Assembly (NCBI GenBank): GCA_966112615.1
Contig: CBHWDO010000003.1
Location: 295,003 to 359,002, forward strand
Source of the DNA: Flavitalea sp966112615
Lineage (GTDB): Bacteria; Bacteroidota; Bacteroidia; Chitinophagales; Chitinophagaceae
Reading direction: 5' to 3'
Length of the DNA: 64,000 bases
Shown here: one piece after another, positions 44,388-53,714 of the stretch
Layout of the letters: the number at the start of each line of letters is the position of its first letter
How positions within the stretch are numbered: the stretch's first letter is position 1
The notes under the pieces: generated by a model
What the model saw: the letters and a program-made list of their open reading frames with translations, nothing else
Told to the model about the DNA's origin: nothing
Databases searched by the model: none
Program-made: the position numbers and the translations under genes

Positions 44388-46001
44388 ATGATCTCAGTAA
44401 ATAATGTTACGCTCTCCTTTGGTAAACGTGTGTTGTTTGATGAAGTGAACCTGTCTTTCAACAAGGGCAACTGCTACGGTGTGATCGGGGCCAATGGTGC
44501 CGGTAAATCTACTTTCCTGAAGATCCTTGCAGGTGAAATTGAACCAAGCAAAGGAAACATCCAGATCACACCCGGTGAGCGTATGGCTGTTCTGAAGCAA
44601 AACCAGAATGAATTCGACGAAATAACCGTTCTCAATACCGTGCTGATGGGCCACAAGAAAATGTGGGAGGTAATGCACGAACGTGATTCTATCTATGCTA
44701 AGGCTGATTTCACCGAGGAAGATGGTTTACGTGCAGGTGACCTGGAAGCTGAGTTTGGCGAAATGGGCGGATATACAGCTGAAAGTGATGCCGGTACACT
44801 TCTTGGTGAACTCGGAATCCCCGAAAACCTTCACCAGATGCTGATGAAGGACCTGAACGGTGCCCAGAAAGTTAGGGTGCTCCTGGCACAGGCGCTTTTT
44901 GGTAACCCGGATATCCTGATCCTGGATGAACCGACCAACAACCTTGACGTTCCTACCATTTCCTGGCTGGAGAACTTCCTGGCTGATTACCAGAATATCG
45001 TGATCGTGGTGTCGCACGACCGTCACTTCCTGGATGCGATCTGCACGCATGTGGCCGATGTTGACCGTCAGAAGATCAGGATCTACACCGGTAACTATAC
45101 CTTCTGGTATGAGTCTTCACAATTAGCAGCACGCCAGGCAACCGATAAGAACAAGAAGATGGAAGAGAAACGTAAGGATCTCCTCGACTTCATCGCCCGA
45201 TTCAGTGCGAATGCGTCGAAATCCAAACAGGCTACTTCCCGTAAAAAAGCGCTTGAAAAACTGGTTATTGAAGATATCACTCCATCAAACAGGAAATACC
45301 CTGGTATCGTATTCAAGCAATTGCGTGAAGTTGGTAACCAGATCCTGAATGTGGAGAACCTTAGTTATTCTTTGGAAGGAAAAACTCTTTTCAAAAATAT
45401 CAGCTTTACCGTTAACAAGGGTGATAAGATCGCTATTGTGGCTGAAGATCAGCTTGCAATAACAGCTTTCTACGAGATCATCAATGAAAAGCTCCAGGCA
45501 GATTCAGGTAAATATGAGTGGGGAAGCACGGTAACTAAGGCTTACCTTCCGAATGATAACTCAGAATACTTCACCGAAAGCCTTCCACTGATGGACTGGC
45601 TTCGTCAGTATGTTCCGGCACATGTTACCGACGCGGATGAGCCCTTCCTGCGTGGGTTTTTGGGCAAGATGTTGTTCAGCGGCGATGAGATCCAGAAGAA
45701 AACATCTGTATTGTCGGGAGGAGAAAAAGTACGCTGTATGATCAGCCGTATGATGCTCCAGGATCCAAATGTGGTGATCCTCGACGAACCAACCAACCAC
45801 CTCGACCTGGAATCCATCCAGGCATTTAACGAAAGCATGGAAAACTTTAAAGGAATTGTACTGATCAGTTCCCATGACCATACCTTCCTTCAGACCGTAG
45901 CCAACCGTGTCATCGAACTCACGCCAAACGGCGCAGTAGATAAACTGATGAGCTTTGATGAGTATTTGGAGGATAAGATGAAGCAGAAGGCGTTTGCATA
46001 A
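44388..46001 (+). CDS. ABC-F family ATPase
   Basis: Two ATP-binding cassettes in one soluble chain, as in ABC-F translation factors and antibiotic-protection proteins that act at the ribosome. First Walker A GANGAGKST (residues 34-42) with Walker B ILILDEPTNNLD; second signature LSGGEKVRC with VVILDEPTNHLD. The linker between cassettes is basic and helical (EEKRKDLLDFIARFSANASKSKQ). The first signature reads LNGAQK rather than LSGGQ, and the second Walker A is degenerate (VAEDQLAITAF), suggesting one weak ATP site. No transmembrane domain is present. The start MISVNNVTLSF is the second of two close ATGs. Confidence 0.9.
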   Translation: MISVNNVTLSFGKRVLFDEVNLSFNKGNCYGVIGANGAGKSTFLKILAGEIEPSKGNIQITPGERMAVLKQNQNEFDEITVLNTVLMGHKKMWEVMHERDSIYAKADFTEEDGLRAGDLEAEFGEMGGYTAESDAGTLLGELGIPENLHQMLMKDLNGAQKVRVLLAQALFGNPDILILDEPTNNLDVPTISWLENFLADYQNIVIVVSHDRHFLDAICTHVADVDRQKIRIYTGNYTFWYESSQLAARQATDKNKKMEEKRKDLLDFIARFSANASKSKQATSRKKALEKLVIEDITPSNRKYPGIVFKQLREVGNQILNVENLSYSLEGKTLFKNISFTVNKGDKIAIVAEDQLAITAFYEIINEKLQADSGKYEWGSTVTKAYLPNDNSEYFTESLPLMDWLRQYVPAHVTDADEPFLRGFLGKMLFSGDEIQKKTSVLSGGEKVRCMISRMMLQDPNVVILDEPTNHLDLESIQAFNESMENFKGIVLISSHDHTFLQTVANRVIELTPNGAVDKLMSFDEYLEDKMKQKAFA

Positions 46002-46002
46002 G

Positions 46003-46110
46003 GAGAAGGGAGAATAGAGAATCGGGAATCGGGAATGGCTGATTCCCGATTTTTTATGTCGGGTATTAAATATTCCCGATTCTCTATTCCTCATTCCCGA
46101 TTCATCAAAA
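46003..46110. repeat. Family C repeat hairpin, copy 4
   Basis: Begins 2 nt after the ABC-F stop: GAGAATAGAGAATCGGGAATCG, then inverted units GATTCCCGATT, TATTCCCGATTCTCTATTCC. Two nested hairpins are possible. Confidence 0.83.
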
Positions 46111-46158
46111 TAATCTTCCCTCCCCCACGTTTCCTAACTTCATCCCAAACCGGTTTCA

Positions 46159-49100
46159 TTGCGCGCAGTTTCCCTGATAATTCTCTTTCTTGTTGTCTTA
46201 TCTCATTTGCAGGCACAGGTAGGCGGAAAAAACCGCTCGAACCTTCGCCAGAAATGGGTTCGAACCCAGGGGCCGGCGCAATCCTTCGATACCCTGAGCA
46301 TCATCCCAAATACTGTTGTTATCAATGGTGTGGCCGACAGCCTGTTCGTGCTGGATCCCATCAAGGCAACCATAAGTTTCCGCCCGGGATTACCCTTCGA
46401 TAGTGTTCTTGTAAAGTACCGAGTTTTTCCGTCCAGGCTTAATGCCTCCGTTCAAAGGATGAGCTTTGATACCGTCATGGATAAGTTTATCGGTCAACCT
46501 TTTATCCCTGATTTTGGTGTGGCTTCTGAAGACCGCTTCTTCGATTTTGGAAACATCACCTACAATGGTAGTTTTGGCCGTGGTATATCATTCGGAAATA
46601 GCCAGGATGCGGTAGTTACTTCCAACCTCAACCTCCAGTTGAATGGATACCTCGCTGATAGCATCGAGATCCTGGCAGCGATCACGGATAATAATATTCC
46701 TATTCAACCGGATGGAACCACACAACAATTGAATGAATTCGACCGCATCTTTCTTCAATTCAAAAAGAAAGGATGGGCACTGAGTTTGGGAGATATCGAT
46801 ATCAGGCAGAACCAATCGGCCTACGTAAACTTCTATAAGCGATTGCAGGGAATCGCTTTTGAGCAGACCACCCAATTTGGAAAAAAATCTTCCAGCAAAA
46901 CATTACTGAGCGGATCTATTGCAAAAGGAAAGTTCACAAGGAACGTCTTCCAGGGACAGGAAGGAAACCAGGGTCCATACCGGCTCACTGGAGCTAACAA
47001 TGAATTCTTTTTTGTGGTACTTGCCAATACCGAAAGAGTGTACATCGATGGAGAACTGATGCAGCGCGGAGAAGACCAGGATTATGTGATCAATTACAAT
47101 ACAGCTGAAATAGCATTTACGCCAAGAAGGATGATCACCAAGGATTCCAGGATCCAGGTTGAATTTGAATATTCTGACAGGAACTTCCTGAACTCAAATC
47201 TATATGCATCAAATGAAACGAATCTGAATGACAAACTGAAATTACGAGTGAGCGCATTCACTAACAGTGATGCAAAAAACTCATCGATCAACCAGACACT
47301 GGATCCAAATCAGAAACAATTTCTTGCAGCGCTCGGAAACAACACTTCGCAGGCTTTCTATCCTAATGCCGTGCAGGAAGAATATGTTGCCGGAAAGATC
47401 ATGTATAAAAAAATTGATACGGTTATCAATGGAATGGTTGATTCCATTTTTGTGTACTCCAATGATCCTGATAGTGCTCGATACAGTTTGTCATTTATAG
47501 ATGTTGGACAGGGAAATGGAAATTACGTTCCTGAACTGAATGGCGCTAATGGAAAAGTGTACAGGTATGTTTCACAAATCAATGGTGTACGACAGGGAAG
47601 ATATGAGCCCGCGATCTTTTTAGTTGCTCCCAAAAAATCACAGGTGATCAGTGTGGGTGCTGATTATGCAATTTCAAAAAATACAACGGCCACCACTGAG
47701 CTTGCCATGAGTAATTATGATCCGAATACATTTTCTGCAGTTAATAATGATTTGAATAAAGGTTATGCAGCAAAGGTCGGATTAAAGAATACATCAAAGC
47801 TTGGTCGATTATCGCTGATATCAGACCTTTTTGCTGAACAGACAGGTGAAAGGTTTCGTCCATTAGAAAGACTTCGATCTGTCGAATTCTATCGCGACTG
47901 GGGATTGCCACTCACGGTGCCACAGGATGCCGAAACATTGATCATTACCGGGTTTCAGCTGGCTGACAGCAATCTGAATTCAGTGAAATACCAGTTTTCA
48001 AGATTTGCCAGGGGTAATCAATTTACAGGAATCCGTAACAGCATTTTTCATGTGCAGGATATCAAGGGTTGGAAATTCAACAACTTCATTCATCTAACCA
48101 ATATGGACGGAACTTTGGAGAAAGGATATTTTCTTCGTCCAACCATCAGCGTTAGTAAGACCTTTCCAAAACTGAAGAATTATAACCTGTTTTCCAATTA
48201 TAGTGTAGAGCATAACGAGATCAAAAGAAAATCCTCTGATTCAATTGCTGCACAAAGTTTTTCCTTCTCAATATTCCAGGCAGGATTTAAATCTCCTGAT
48301 ACCAAACCAAACAAATGGTCGCTCACTTACTTTACCAGGACGGATGCCTATCCATTTGCAAAAGAATTACAGCGTGCGGATCGAAGTCAAAACCTGAATC
48401 TCCTGGTTGAATTGCGAAAGAGTGATAAGCGACAATTAAGATTGAATACAACTTTCAGAACATTGAAAGTACTCAATGATAATATTTCAAATCAGCGTGC
48501 AGATAAAAGTTTATTGGGCCGTGCAGAATACCAGTTCAACGAATGGAAAGGTTTTGTAACCGGTGAAGTATTGTATGAAGTAGGAGCAGGGCAGGAGCAG
48601 AAAAGAGATTATGCTTTCCTTGAAGTTCCCGCAGGCCAGGGAGAGTACACCTGGAATGATTACAATACAGATGGCATCCAGCAATTGAATGAGTTTGAAG
48701 TGGCATTATTTCCGGACCAGGCAAAATACATTAGGATCTTTACGCCAACCAATGAATTCATCAAAGCAAACTACAATACACTCAATTACAGTGTAGCATT
48801 CAATCCAAAAGCAGTCATTGCGCAGGGTAATGTAAAAGGATGGCGGAAACTCGCTTCCCGACTGAATTTGCAGTCATCCATGCAGATCACTAAAAAGGAA
48901 GTTTCTAAGGGACTGGTTTCATTCAATCCATTTGCCGATCCTGTCAGTGATTCATCATTGCTGACACTGAACCAGGCCTTGGTGAATACTTTTTCATTCA
49001 ATCGTTTCAGCACGAAATGGGGATTGGATCTGAATAATACCAGGAATGGCAGTCGTTCCTTATTGACCTATGGATATGAGACCAGGAAGATCAATGAATG

Positions 49101-49632
49101 GAGTGCAAAGCTTCGATACAATATTACAAGAACCATTTTGATCGATCTTACAGGAAGGAGAGGAACGAATGTGTTATCAACTTCCAATATCAAATTTGAT
49201 AACAGGAATTATAATATCAAACAATATTCACTGGAACCCAGATTGACATTTACCAAAGGTTCTAACTTCAGATTCATTACAGGATATCGTTTAGGGAACA
49301 GGCAGAACCAGGTTGGTAATATGGAGAAAGCTTTGTCTCATGCCATCAATGTGGAAAGTAAATACAATATCCTGCAAAGCACTTCCATACTTGGAAAATT
49401 CACATTCAATAATATCAGTTTCAAAGGTGTAAATGGCCCGGCAAATGCCAACAGTACAACTGCCTACATGCTGCTGGAAGGCTTACTTCCCGGAAAAAAT
49501 TTCCTGTGGAACCTTGATCTCACAAAGCGTTTATCCAACAGCCTTGAAATGAATATTCAATACGAAGGTCGAAAGCCCGGAACTTCAAGAGTGGTGCATG
49601 TTGGAAGAGCTTCAATCCGCGCAATTTTATAA
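46159..49632 (+). CDS. Giant outer-membrane beta-barrel surface protein
   Basis: 1157 residues with a signal peptide (MRAVSLIILFLVVLSHLQAQ). The N-terminal ~300 residues contain beta domains (VRTQGPAQSFDTLSIIP, DSVLVKYRVFPSRLNASVQRM, NITYNGSFGRGISFGN). From about 300 a long transmembrane beta-barrel follows, with regular aromatic strands, ending VGRASIRAIL. The architecture (large barrel plus GRGISFGN/LNLQLNG block) is recurrent in Bacteroidota and only loosely like SprA, the T9SS translocon; I would not assign it. Start is TTG at 46159. No partner gene is adjacent. Confidence 0.72.
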   Translation: MRAVSLIILFLVVLSHLQAQVGGKNRSNLRQKWVRTQGPAQSFDTLSIIPNTVVINGVADSLFVLDPIKATISFRPGLPFDSVLVKYRVFPSRLNASVQRMSFDTVMDKFIGQPFIPDFGVASEDRFFDFGNITYNGSFGRGISFGNSQDAVVTSNLNLQLNGYLADSIEILAAITDNNIPIQPDGTTQQLNEFDRIFLQFKKKGWALSLGDIDIRQNQSAYVNFYKRLQGIAFEQTTQFGKKSSSKTLLSGSIAKGKFTRNVFQGQEGNQGPYRLTGANNEFFFVVLANTERVYIDGELMQRGEDQDYVINYNTAEIAFTPRRMITKDSRIQVEFEYSDRNFLNSNLYASNETNLNDKLKLRVSAFTNSDAKNSSINQTLDPNQKQFLAALGNNTSQAFYPNAVQEEYVAGKIMYKKIDTVINGMVDSIFVYSNDPDSARYSLSFIDVGQGNGNYVPELNGANGKVYRYVSQINGVRQGRYEPAIFLVAPKKSQVISVGADYAISKNTTATTELAMSNYDPNTFSAVNNDLNKGYAAKVGLKNTSKLGRLSLISDLFAEQTGERFRPLERLRSVEFYRDWGLPLTVPQDAETLIITGFQLADSNLNSVKYQFSRFARGNQFTGIRNSIFHVQDIKGWKFNNFIHLTNMDGTLEKGYFLRPTISVSKTFPKLKNYNLFSNYSVEHNEIKRKSSDSIAAQSFSFSIFQAGFKSPDTKPNKWSLTYFTRTDAYPFAKELQRADRSQNLNLLVELRKSDKRQLRLNTTFRTLKVLNDNISNQRADKSLLGRAEYQFNEWKGFVTGEVLYEVGAGQEQKRDYAFLEVPAGQGEYTWNDYNTDGIQQLNEFEVALFPDQAKYIRIFTPTNEFIKANYNTLNYSVAFNPKAVIAQGNVKGWRKLASRLNLQSSMQITKKEVSKGLVSFNPFADPVSDSSLLTLNQALVNTFSFNRFSTKWGLDLNNTRNGSRSLLTYGYETRKINEWSAKLRYNITRTILIDLTGRRGTNVLSTSNIKFDNRNYNIKQYSLEPRLTFTKGSNFRFITGYRLGNRQNQVGNMEKALSHAINVESKYNILQSTSILGKFTFNNISFKGVNGPANANSTTAYMLLEGLLPGKNFLWNLDLTKRLSNSLEMNIQYEGRKPGTSRVVHVGRASIRAIL

Positions 49633-49680
49633 GGGTATTCATAAATCGATTATATTCGTTTTAGAAGAAAAATTTTGTTG

Positions 49681-49980
49681 ATGAGCATGGAGCCTATCCT
49701 GAAGAAAAGAGTGATCCGCGGCGGCACAATTGCCCTTATTTTAATAATAATTATTTTGATCGCTACCAGCTGGGATACCAGGAGTTCGAAGTTCTGGATG
49801 ATCGTACCCCTTGTGCTGGTTACTCTTGCCGGAGGAATTGGCGGTTATGCATTCCATCACTTTGATGAAATGCAACAACGCCAAAGGATCAGTGAAACAC
49901 TGGCATTTATTCTCAGCGTACTCATATACATTATACTGCTGATGATCGCTTATATTACCGGAACCATTTTCTGGGATTAA
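49681..49980 (+). CDS. Small membrane protein, function unknown
   Basis: 99 residues with three hydrophobic helices (TIALILIIIILIATS, FWMIVPLVLVTLAGGIGGYAF, TLAFILSVLIYIILLMIAYI) and a short basic N-terminus (EPILKKRVIRGG). The loop between helices 2 and 3 carries HHFDEMQQRQR. No family recognised. ATG 49681 is used; a TTG six bases earlier is also in frame. It lies 48 bp after the giant surface protein and 21 bp before the DUF1801 gene, so the three may be cotranscribed. Confidence 0.65.
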   Translation: MSMEPILKKRVIRGGTIALILIIIILIATSWDTRSSKFWMIVPLVLVTLAGGIGGYAFHHFDEMQQRQRISETLAFILSVLIYIILLMIAYITGTIFWD

Positions 49981-50001
49981 GAAATTTTGTACTTTATCAA
50001 C

Positions 50002-50529
50002 ATGGAAAATGTTGATGAATACATCGCGCAATTTTCTACTGATATCCAGAAAAGATTGCAGCAGGTCAGGAAAGCTATATTGAAGATCGCTCCACATGCC
50101 CAGGAGTATATCGGTTACCAGATGCCTGCATACAAATGGCATGGCGCATTAGTGTATTTTGCTGCGTGGAAAAATCATATTGGATTTTATCCGGCAGGCA
50201 GGGTAGAGCCATTTGCTAAAGAATTAAAAGATTACAAGTTTGCCAAGGGTTCTATTCAGTTTCCACACGATCAGCCATTTCCTTTAGACCTGGTAAAGAA
50301 AATTGTTTCTTACCGATTAATGGAAAACGAAAAGAAAGCAGGCGTAGGATTTCTTTCGTCATTACCTGCTCCTGCAAAAAGGGCTCTTCAAACCGCGGGT
50401 ATCGACAACCTTAAGAAACTTTCAAAATATTCTGAAGAAGACCTGTTAGCTCTGCATGGGTTTGGTAAATCATCTTTACCAGTAATTAAAGAAGCACTGA
50501 CCGAGGCTGGGCTTTCTTTAAAAAAATAA
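50002..50529 (+). CDS. DUF1801 / YdhG-like protein fused to a helix-hairpin-helix tail
   Basis: Residues about 1-110 match the DUF1801 (iron chaperone YdhG-like) fold: DEYIAQFSTDIQKRLQQVRKAIL, QEYIGYQMPAYKWHGALVYFAAWKNHIGFYP, KGSIQFPHDQPFPLDLVKKIVSYR. The C-terminal ~60 residues (LPAPAKRALQTAGIDNLKKLSKYSEEDLLALHGFGKSSL) form a helix-hairpin-helix like the RNA polymerase alpha C-terminal domain, which binds DNA or protein. The role of the fusion is unknown. ATG 50002 is preferred; TTG 49987 adds five residues. A terminator follows directly. Confidence 0.8.
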   Translation: MENVDEYIAQFSTDIQKRLQQVRKAILKIAPHAQEYIGYQMPAYKWHGALVYFAAWKNHIGFYPAGRVEPFAKELKDYKFAKGSIQFPHDQPFPLDLVKKIVSYRLMENEKKAGVGFLSSLPAPAKRALQTAGIDNLKKLSKYSEEDLLALHGFGKSSLPVIKEALTEAGLSLKK

Positions 50530-50560
50530 GACCGGATCAAATGACCCGGTCTTTACTTTT
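50528..50560 (+). terminator. Rho-independent terminator of the DUF1801 gene
   Basis: AAGACCGG (50528-50535) / CCGGTCTT (50546-50553), followed by TACTTTTAT. It stands between convergent genes and may work both ways. Confidence 0.75.
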
Positions 50561-50574
50561 ATATATAATCTTGA

Positions 50575-51552
50575 TTAAGAGAACAATCCACCTTTCTTCA
50601 AAGTTCTTACACCTTCTCCGATCTTGTATCCATTGTGGTAAATCTCGATCTTATAGTTTCCTCTTTTGAAATCACTGTTTTGTCTCCATGCAAATTCAAC
50701 ATGCTTCTTTTTGCCGGTTTCAATTTCTACAGGAACTTTAGCAGTGTAGAAACGATCACCTTCTTCTCTTGAAGTAAATGTACCTGAACCAAGTGCTTCA
50801 ACAGTTACAGGCTTACCATCAGGATCAGTGATTGCAACGTAAACATCAGTAGGACCAGCTTTAGCGATACGGTTGTCAACATCAAATGCAATCACGAGTT
50901 TGTCAACACGCTTTGCAGTGGTGGTAACTTTTTCTTTGCCGCTGCTCTTTTCATTGATTGGAGTGATAGAAATTGAATAAGCATTCAAAGTAGATGCTAC
51001 ATCAACAGTTTCTTCCAATCCTTTCTTTACTGTTTCCAGGGTATCCTTCTGTGATTTGATATAATCTCTTTCAGTGATCACTGCAGCTTTTTCAGTGGTC
51101 AATGTCTGGTTTTCCTGGGTGAGTCTTGCTACTTCCTGCTCAAGGTTAGCGATCTTATCATTTAATTCAGCGATCAGTGACTGAGCCTTTCTCTTTTCAG
51201 CATCAGTAAGCTTTTGCTTGCTGAGGATCCCTTTGATCTGGCTTTTGAGTTTTGAAACTTCACTGTTACGGTCAGAGATCTTTCCTTCCAGTTCGTTATT
51301 ATATCCCGTTAATGAATCAAGTCTTGTAAGTGCTGCATCGAAGCTCTTCTGCAATTCATTTTTGCTGGAGTCCACAGCAACATACTGACTTTGCAGTTTT
51401 TCCATGCTCTGCTCATTCTTGTTTTTATCCCAAAGGAAATATCCCCAGGTAGCAAGAATTGCCACGGCAAGAATTCCGATGATAAGGTTTTTTGAATCTC
51501 TTTTTTCAGGCTGGTTTTGAGGGTTTGCCGATGGATAGTTACTAGTACTCAT
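50575..51552 (-). CDS. Membrane-anchored coiled-coil protein, function unknown
   Basis: A short disordered N-terminus precedes a transmembrane helix at about residues 22-40 (LIIGILAVAILATWGYFLW). Then comes a long coiled coil rich in Lys/Glu/Leu heptads (about 45-190), and a C-terminal beta domain (VDKLVIAFDVDNRIAKAGPTDVYVAITDPDGKPV and FKRGNYKIEIYHNGYKIGEG). It resembles bacterial anchored coiled-coil proteins with an Ig-like head but I cannot name a family. Start ATG 51552; the frame extends to 51585 across the likely promoter. Confidence 0.65.
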   Translation of the reverse strand: MSTSNYPSANPQNQPEKRDSKNLIIGILAVAILATWGYFLWDKNKNEQSMEKLQSQYVAVDSSKNELQKSFDAALTRLDSLTGYNNELEGKISDRNSEVSKLKSQIKGILSKQKLTDAEKRKAQSLIAELNDKIANLEQEVARLTQENQTLTTEKAAVITERDYIKSQKDTLETVKKGLEETVDVASTLNAYSISITPINEKSSGKEKVTTTAKRVDKLVIAFDVDNRIAKAGPTDVYVAITDPDGKPVTVEALGSGTFTSREEGDRFYTAKVPVEIETGKKKHVEFAWRQNSDFKRGNYKIEIYHNGYKIGEGVRTLKKGGLFS

Positions 51553-51663
51553 ACTGTTTTGTTTTCGTTTAGTTGTATATCTCACTCCAGTTGTTTACTG
51601 GCTGAAATGGGCACGCTCTAAAACCGTGCCAAAACGAATTTAAGAATTCCGTATCATTGCACC

Positions 51664-52662
51664 ATGTCGCTGGAAAAAATACTTGGGGACTTGAAAAAAG
51701 GCCTGTTTAAACCCATTTACTGGTTGGAAGGAGAAGAAGAATATTTTATTGATAAGCTGGTAAATTATGCCGAAACCAGCATACTTCCTGAAGCTGAAGC
51801 TTCCTTTAATCTCACGATATTTTACGGAAAAGATGCTGCCTGGTCTGATATAGTGAATGCCTGTATGCGTTATCCCATGTTTGCTGACAGGCAAGTGGTG
51901 ATTCTGAAAGAAGCTCAGCAGATGAAAGACATCGACAAGCTCGAACCCTATATCAGCAAACCACTTCCTTCTACTGTTTTCGTGGTAGCACATAAGGAAA
52001 AAAAGATCGATGGTCGAAGCAAACTGGCGAAGTTGCTGAAGGAAAAGCATGAACTATTTACGACCAAAAAATTATACGATAATCAACTTCCCGACTGGAC
52101 CACCGAAATGGTTAGGGGAAAGGGATACACAATTCAACCAAAAGCTGCACTGCTTTTGATAGATCATATTGGTAATGATCTGAGTCGGTTAGAAAATGAG
52201 ATTGAAAAAATGACCATCAATCTCGGTAGTAAGAAAACCATTACTGAAGATGATATTGAAAAATTCGTAGGCATCAGTAAAGAATACAATGCTTTTGAAT
52301 TGAATAATGCCATTGCAAGAAAGGATCTATCAAAAGCAATGCGCATCATTCAATATTTCGAACACAATCCAAAAGCAGGACCCATTCAATTAATACTTCC
52401 AACGATCTATGGATTGTTCAGTAAAGTGTACATGATCTTCGGGCAAAATTCTCCGGATGAAAAATCAATTGCAGCAGCAATTGGAGTACAACCATTTTTT
52501 GTGAAAGATTATATCACGGCTGCCAGGGGTTATGGATATGAAGGAACCGAGCGCGCCCTGATGTTACTGCATCATTATAATTTAAGAGCGATCGGGATTC
52601 ATGAAGCCGGTGCAAGTCATGCGAGTTTGCTGAAAGAAATGATCGGGAAGATGATGGGATAA
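51664..52662 (+). CDS. holA: DNA polymerase III subunit delta
   Basis: The clamp-loader subunit that opens the sliding clamp. Recognisable blocks: FKPIYWLEGEEEYFIDKLVNYAE at the start, RYPMFADRQVVILKEAQQM, LIDHIGNDLSRLENEIEKMTINLG, and the C-terminal helical collar IQLILPTIYGLFSKVYMIFGQN. Length (332 aa) and single-copy context fit. It is convergent with ribF: a hairpin and family B repeats lie between them. Confidence 0.9.
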   Translation: MSLEKILGDLKKGLFKPIYWLEGEEEYFIDKLVNYAETSILPEAEASFNLTIFYGKDAAWSDIVNACMRYPMFADRQVVILKEAQQMKDIDKLEPYISKPLPSTVFVVAHKEKKIDGRSKLAKLLKEKHELFTTKKLYDNQLPDWTTEMVRGKGYTIQPKAALLLIDHIGNDLSRLENEIEKMTINLGSKKTITEDDIEKFVGISKEYNAFELNNAIARKDLSKAMRIIQYFEHNPKAGPIQLILPTIYGLFSKVYMIFGQNSPDEKSIAAAIGVQPFFVKDYITAARGYGYEGTERALMLLHHYNLRAIGIHEAGASHASLLKEMIGKMMG

Positions 52663-52663
52663 C

Positions 52664-52722
52664 GGGCTGAACGACCCGAAGGGTCGGGCAGAACGCCGGG
52701 TATTACATTCATCGTTCAGCCC
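52664..52722. terminator. Nested hairpin between holA and ribF
   Basis: Outer arms GGGCTGAACGA (52664-52674) / TCGTTCAGCCC (52712-52722) and an inner GACCCGAAGGGTC (52673-52685). Similar GGGTTGAACGCCCGAAGGG sequence occurs near 41647, so it is also a repeat. It lacks a clear T tail. Confidence 0.65.
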
Positions 52723-52724
52723 GA

Positions 52725-52758
52725 CACTCAACTCCTCAACTCCTCATCTTCACAACTC
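52725..52758 (-). repeat. Degenerate tandem repeat, family B, copy 4
   Basis: ACTCAACTCCTCAACTCCTCA units overlapping the ribF stop codon (52736-52738), so the last RibF residues (KMRS) are encoded by repeat DNA. Confidence 0.8.
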
Positions 52759-53656
52759 CTCTGTCTTTATCCAGTTGTTCCTTCAACTCCTCCAACCCCT
52801 TAAACTTTTTCTCTTCTCTTATAAAAAAATGAATATTCACCCTCAACACCGCATCATAGATATCTTCATCAAAATCTAAAATATTCACTTCAATGCGGCG
52901 AGATGTTCCCTGTACAGTTGGTCGCATCCCGATATTCATCATGCCCTTCAAAATCCTTCCCTGGTAATTGACCGTCACTCCATACACTCCATTGGCAGGA
53001 ATGATCTTGCCTGCCTCACTCAATTCCAGATTTGCCGTAGGAAAACCTATTGTTCTGCCTAATTTATCTCCCTGCACCACGATGCCTGAAAAAAAGAAAT
53101 CATATCCCAGCAGATCATTCGCTTCTTCAATTTTTCCTGCCAGCAATGCATTGCGAATCGCAGTGGCAGAAACCGTATTGTTATTGATCAGGTGTTCAGG
53201 GATCTCTTTTAAATGAAATGCACCCTTTGCCTGGTAATCTTCCAATAAATGATAATCACCGGATCGGCCATGTCCAAACCTGTGATCATACCCGATGATG
53301 ATAGTATGCGGGTTGAAATTCTTGACCAGGAATTCTTCTACATATTGATTTGCTGATAACCTCGAAAATGATTCTGTGAAAGGAACGATCACTACATGAT
53401 CAATACCGGCTTTCGCCATTAGCTCAATTCTTTCTTCTATAGTGTTGATTAGCTGTATCGATGATTCAGTATTGATAACTTTTCGAGGATGCGGATGAAA
53501 TGTGATGATCACAGATTCTCCATGGATCCGCGCAGCTTCCTCTACCAGTTGGGCAAGGATCTTCTGGTGACCAAGATGCACGCCATCAAATGTTCCGATG
53601 GTGAGTACCGTTTTCCTGAATGGCTGCAGCGATGCACTGTAATGATGGACCTTCAT
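52736..53656 (-). CDS. ribF: Bifunctional riboflavin kinase / FAD synthetase
   Basis: The enzyme phosphorylates riboflavin to FMN and adenylates it to FAD. The N-terminal FAD synthetase domain has TIGTFDGVHLGHQ (residues 19-31), IIGYDHRFGHGR and the ISATAIR-like VSATAIRNAL. The C-terminal riboflavin kinase domain has GRTIGFPTANLEL and NIGMRPTV, and ends in the family B repeat. 306 residues from ATG 53656; the frame runs on to 53728 but the -7 box at 53668-53675 lies there. It is divergent from purM. Confidence 0.93.
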   Translation of the reverse strand: MKVHHYSASLQPFRKTVLTIGTFDGVHLGHQKILAQLVEEAARIHGESVIITFHPHPRKVINTESSIQLINTIEERIELMAKAGIDHVVIVPFTESFSRLSANQYVEEFLVKNFNPHTIIIGYDHRFGHGRSGDYHLLEDYQAKGAFHLKEIPEHLINNNTVSATAIRNALLAGKIEEANDLLGYDFFFSGIVVQGDKLGRTIGFPTANLELSEAGKIIPANGVYGVTVNYQGRILKGMMNIGMRPTVQGTSRRIEVNILDFDEDIYDAVLRVNIHFFIREEKKFKGLEELKEQLDKDRGVVKMRS

Positions 53657-53667
53657 AATTAGGCTGC

Positions 53668-53675
53668 CAAAGATA
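53668..53675 (-). promoter_or_regulatory. Putative -7 box of ribF
   Basis: Minus-strand TATCTTTG, a full TAnnTTTG match, 11 nt before the start codon; the leader would be a few nt long, so no FMN riboswitch is possible here. Confidence 0.45.
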
Positions 53676-53688
53676 TGCCGTTGTTTAA

Positions 53689-53696
53689 TACCTTCG
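53689..53696 (+). promoter_or_regulatory. Putative -7 box of purM
   Basis: TACCTTCG fits TAnnTTYG, 18 nt before the ATG. Confidence 0.35.
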
Positions 53697-53714
53697 CACT
53701 TCCAAAATTCATCC

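Noticed and set aside
46159..49632. SprA (T9SS translocon) identity for the giant outer-membrane protein
   Set aside because: It is only about half the usual SprA length and I see no specific SprA motif; a generic outer-membrane barrel is the safer call.
53657..53714. FMN riboswitch upstream of ribF
   Set aside because: The divergent gap to purM is only 58 bp and the -7 box lies 11 nt from the start, leaving no room for an aptamer.
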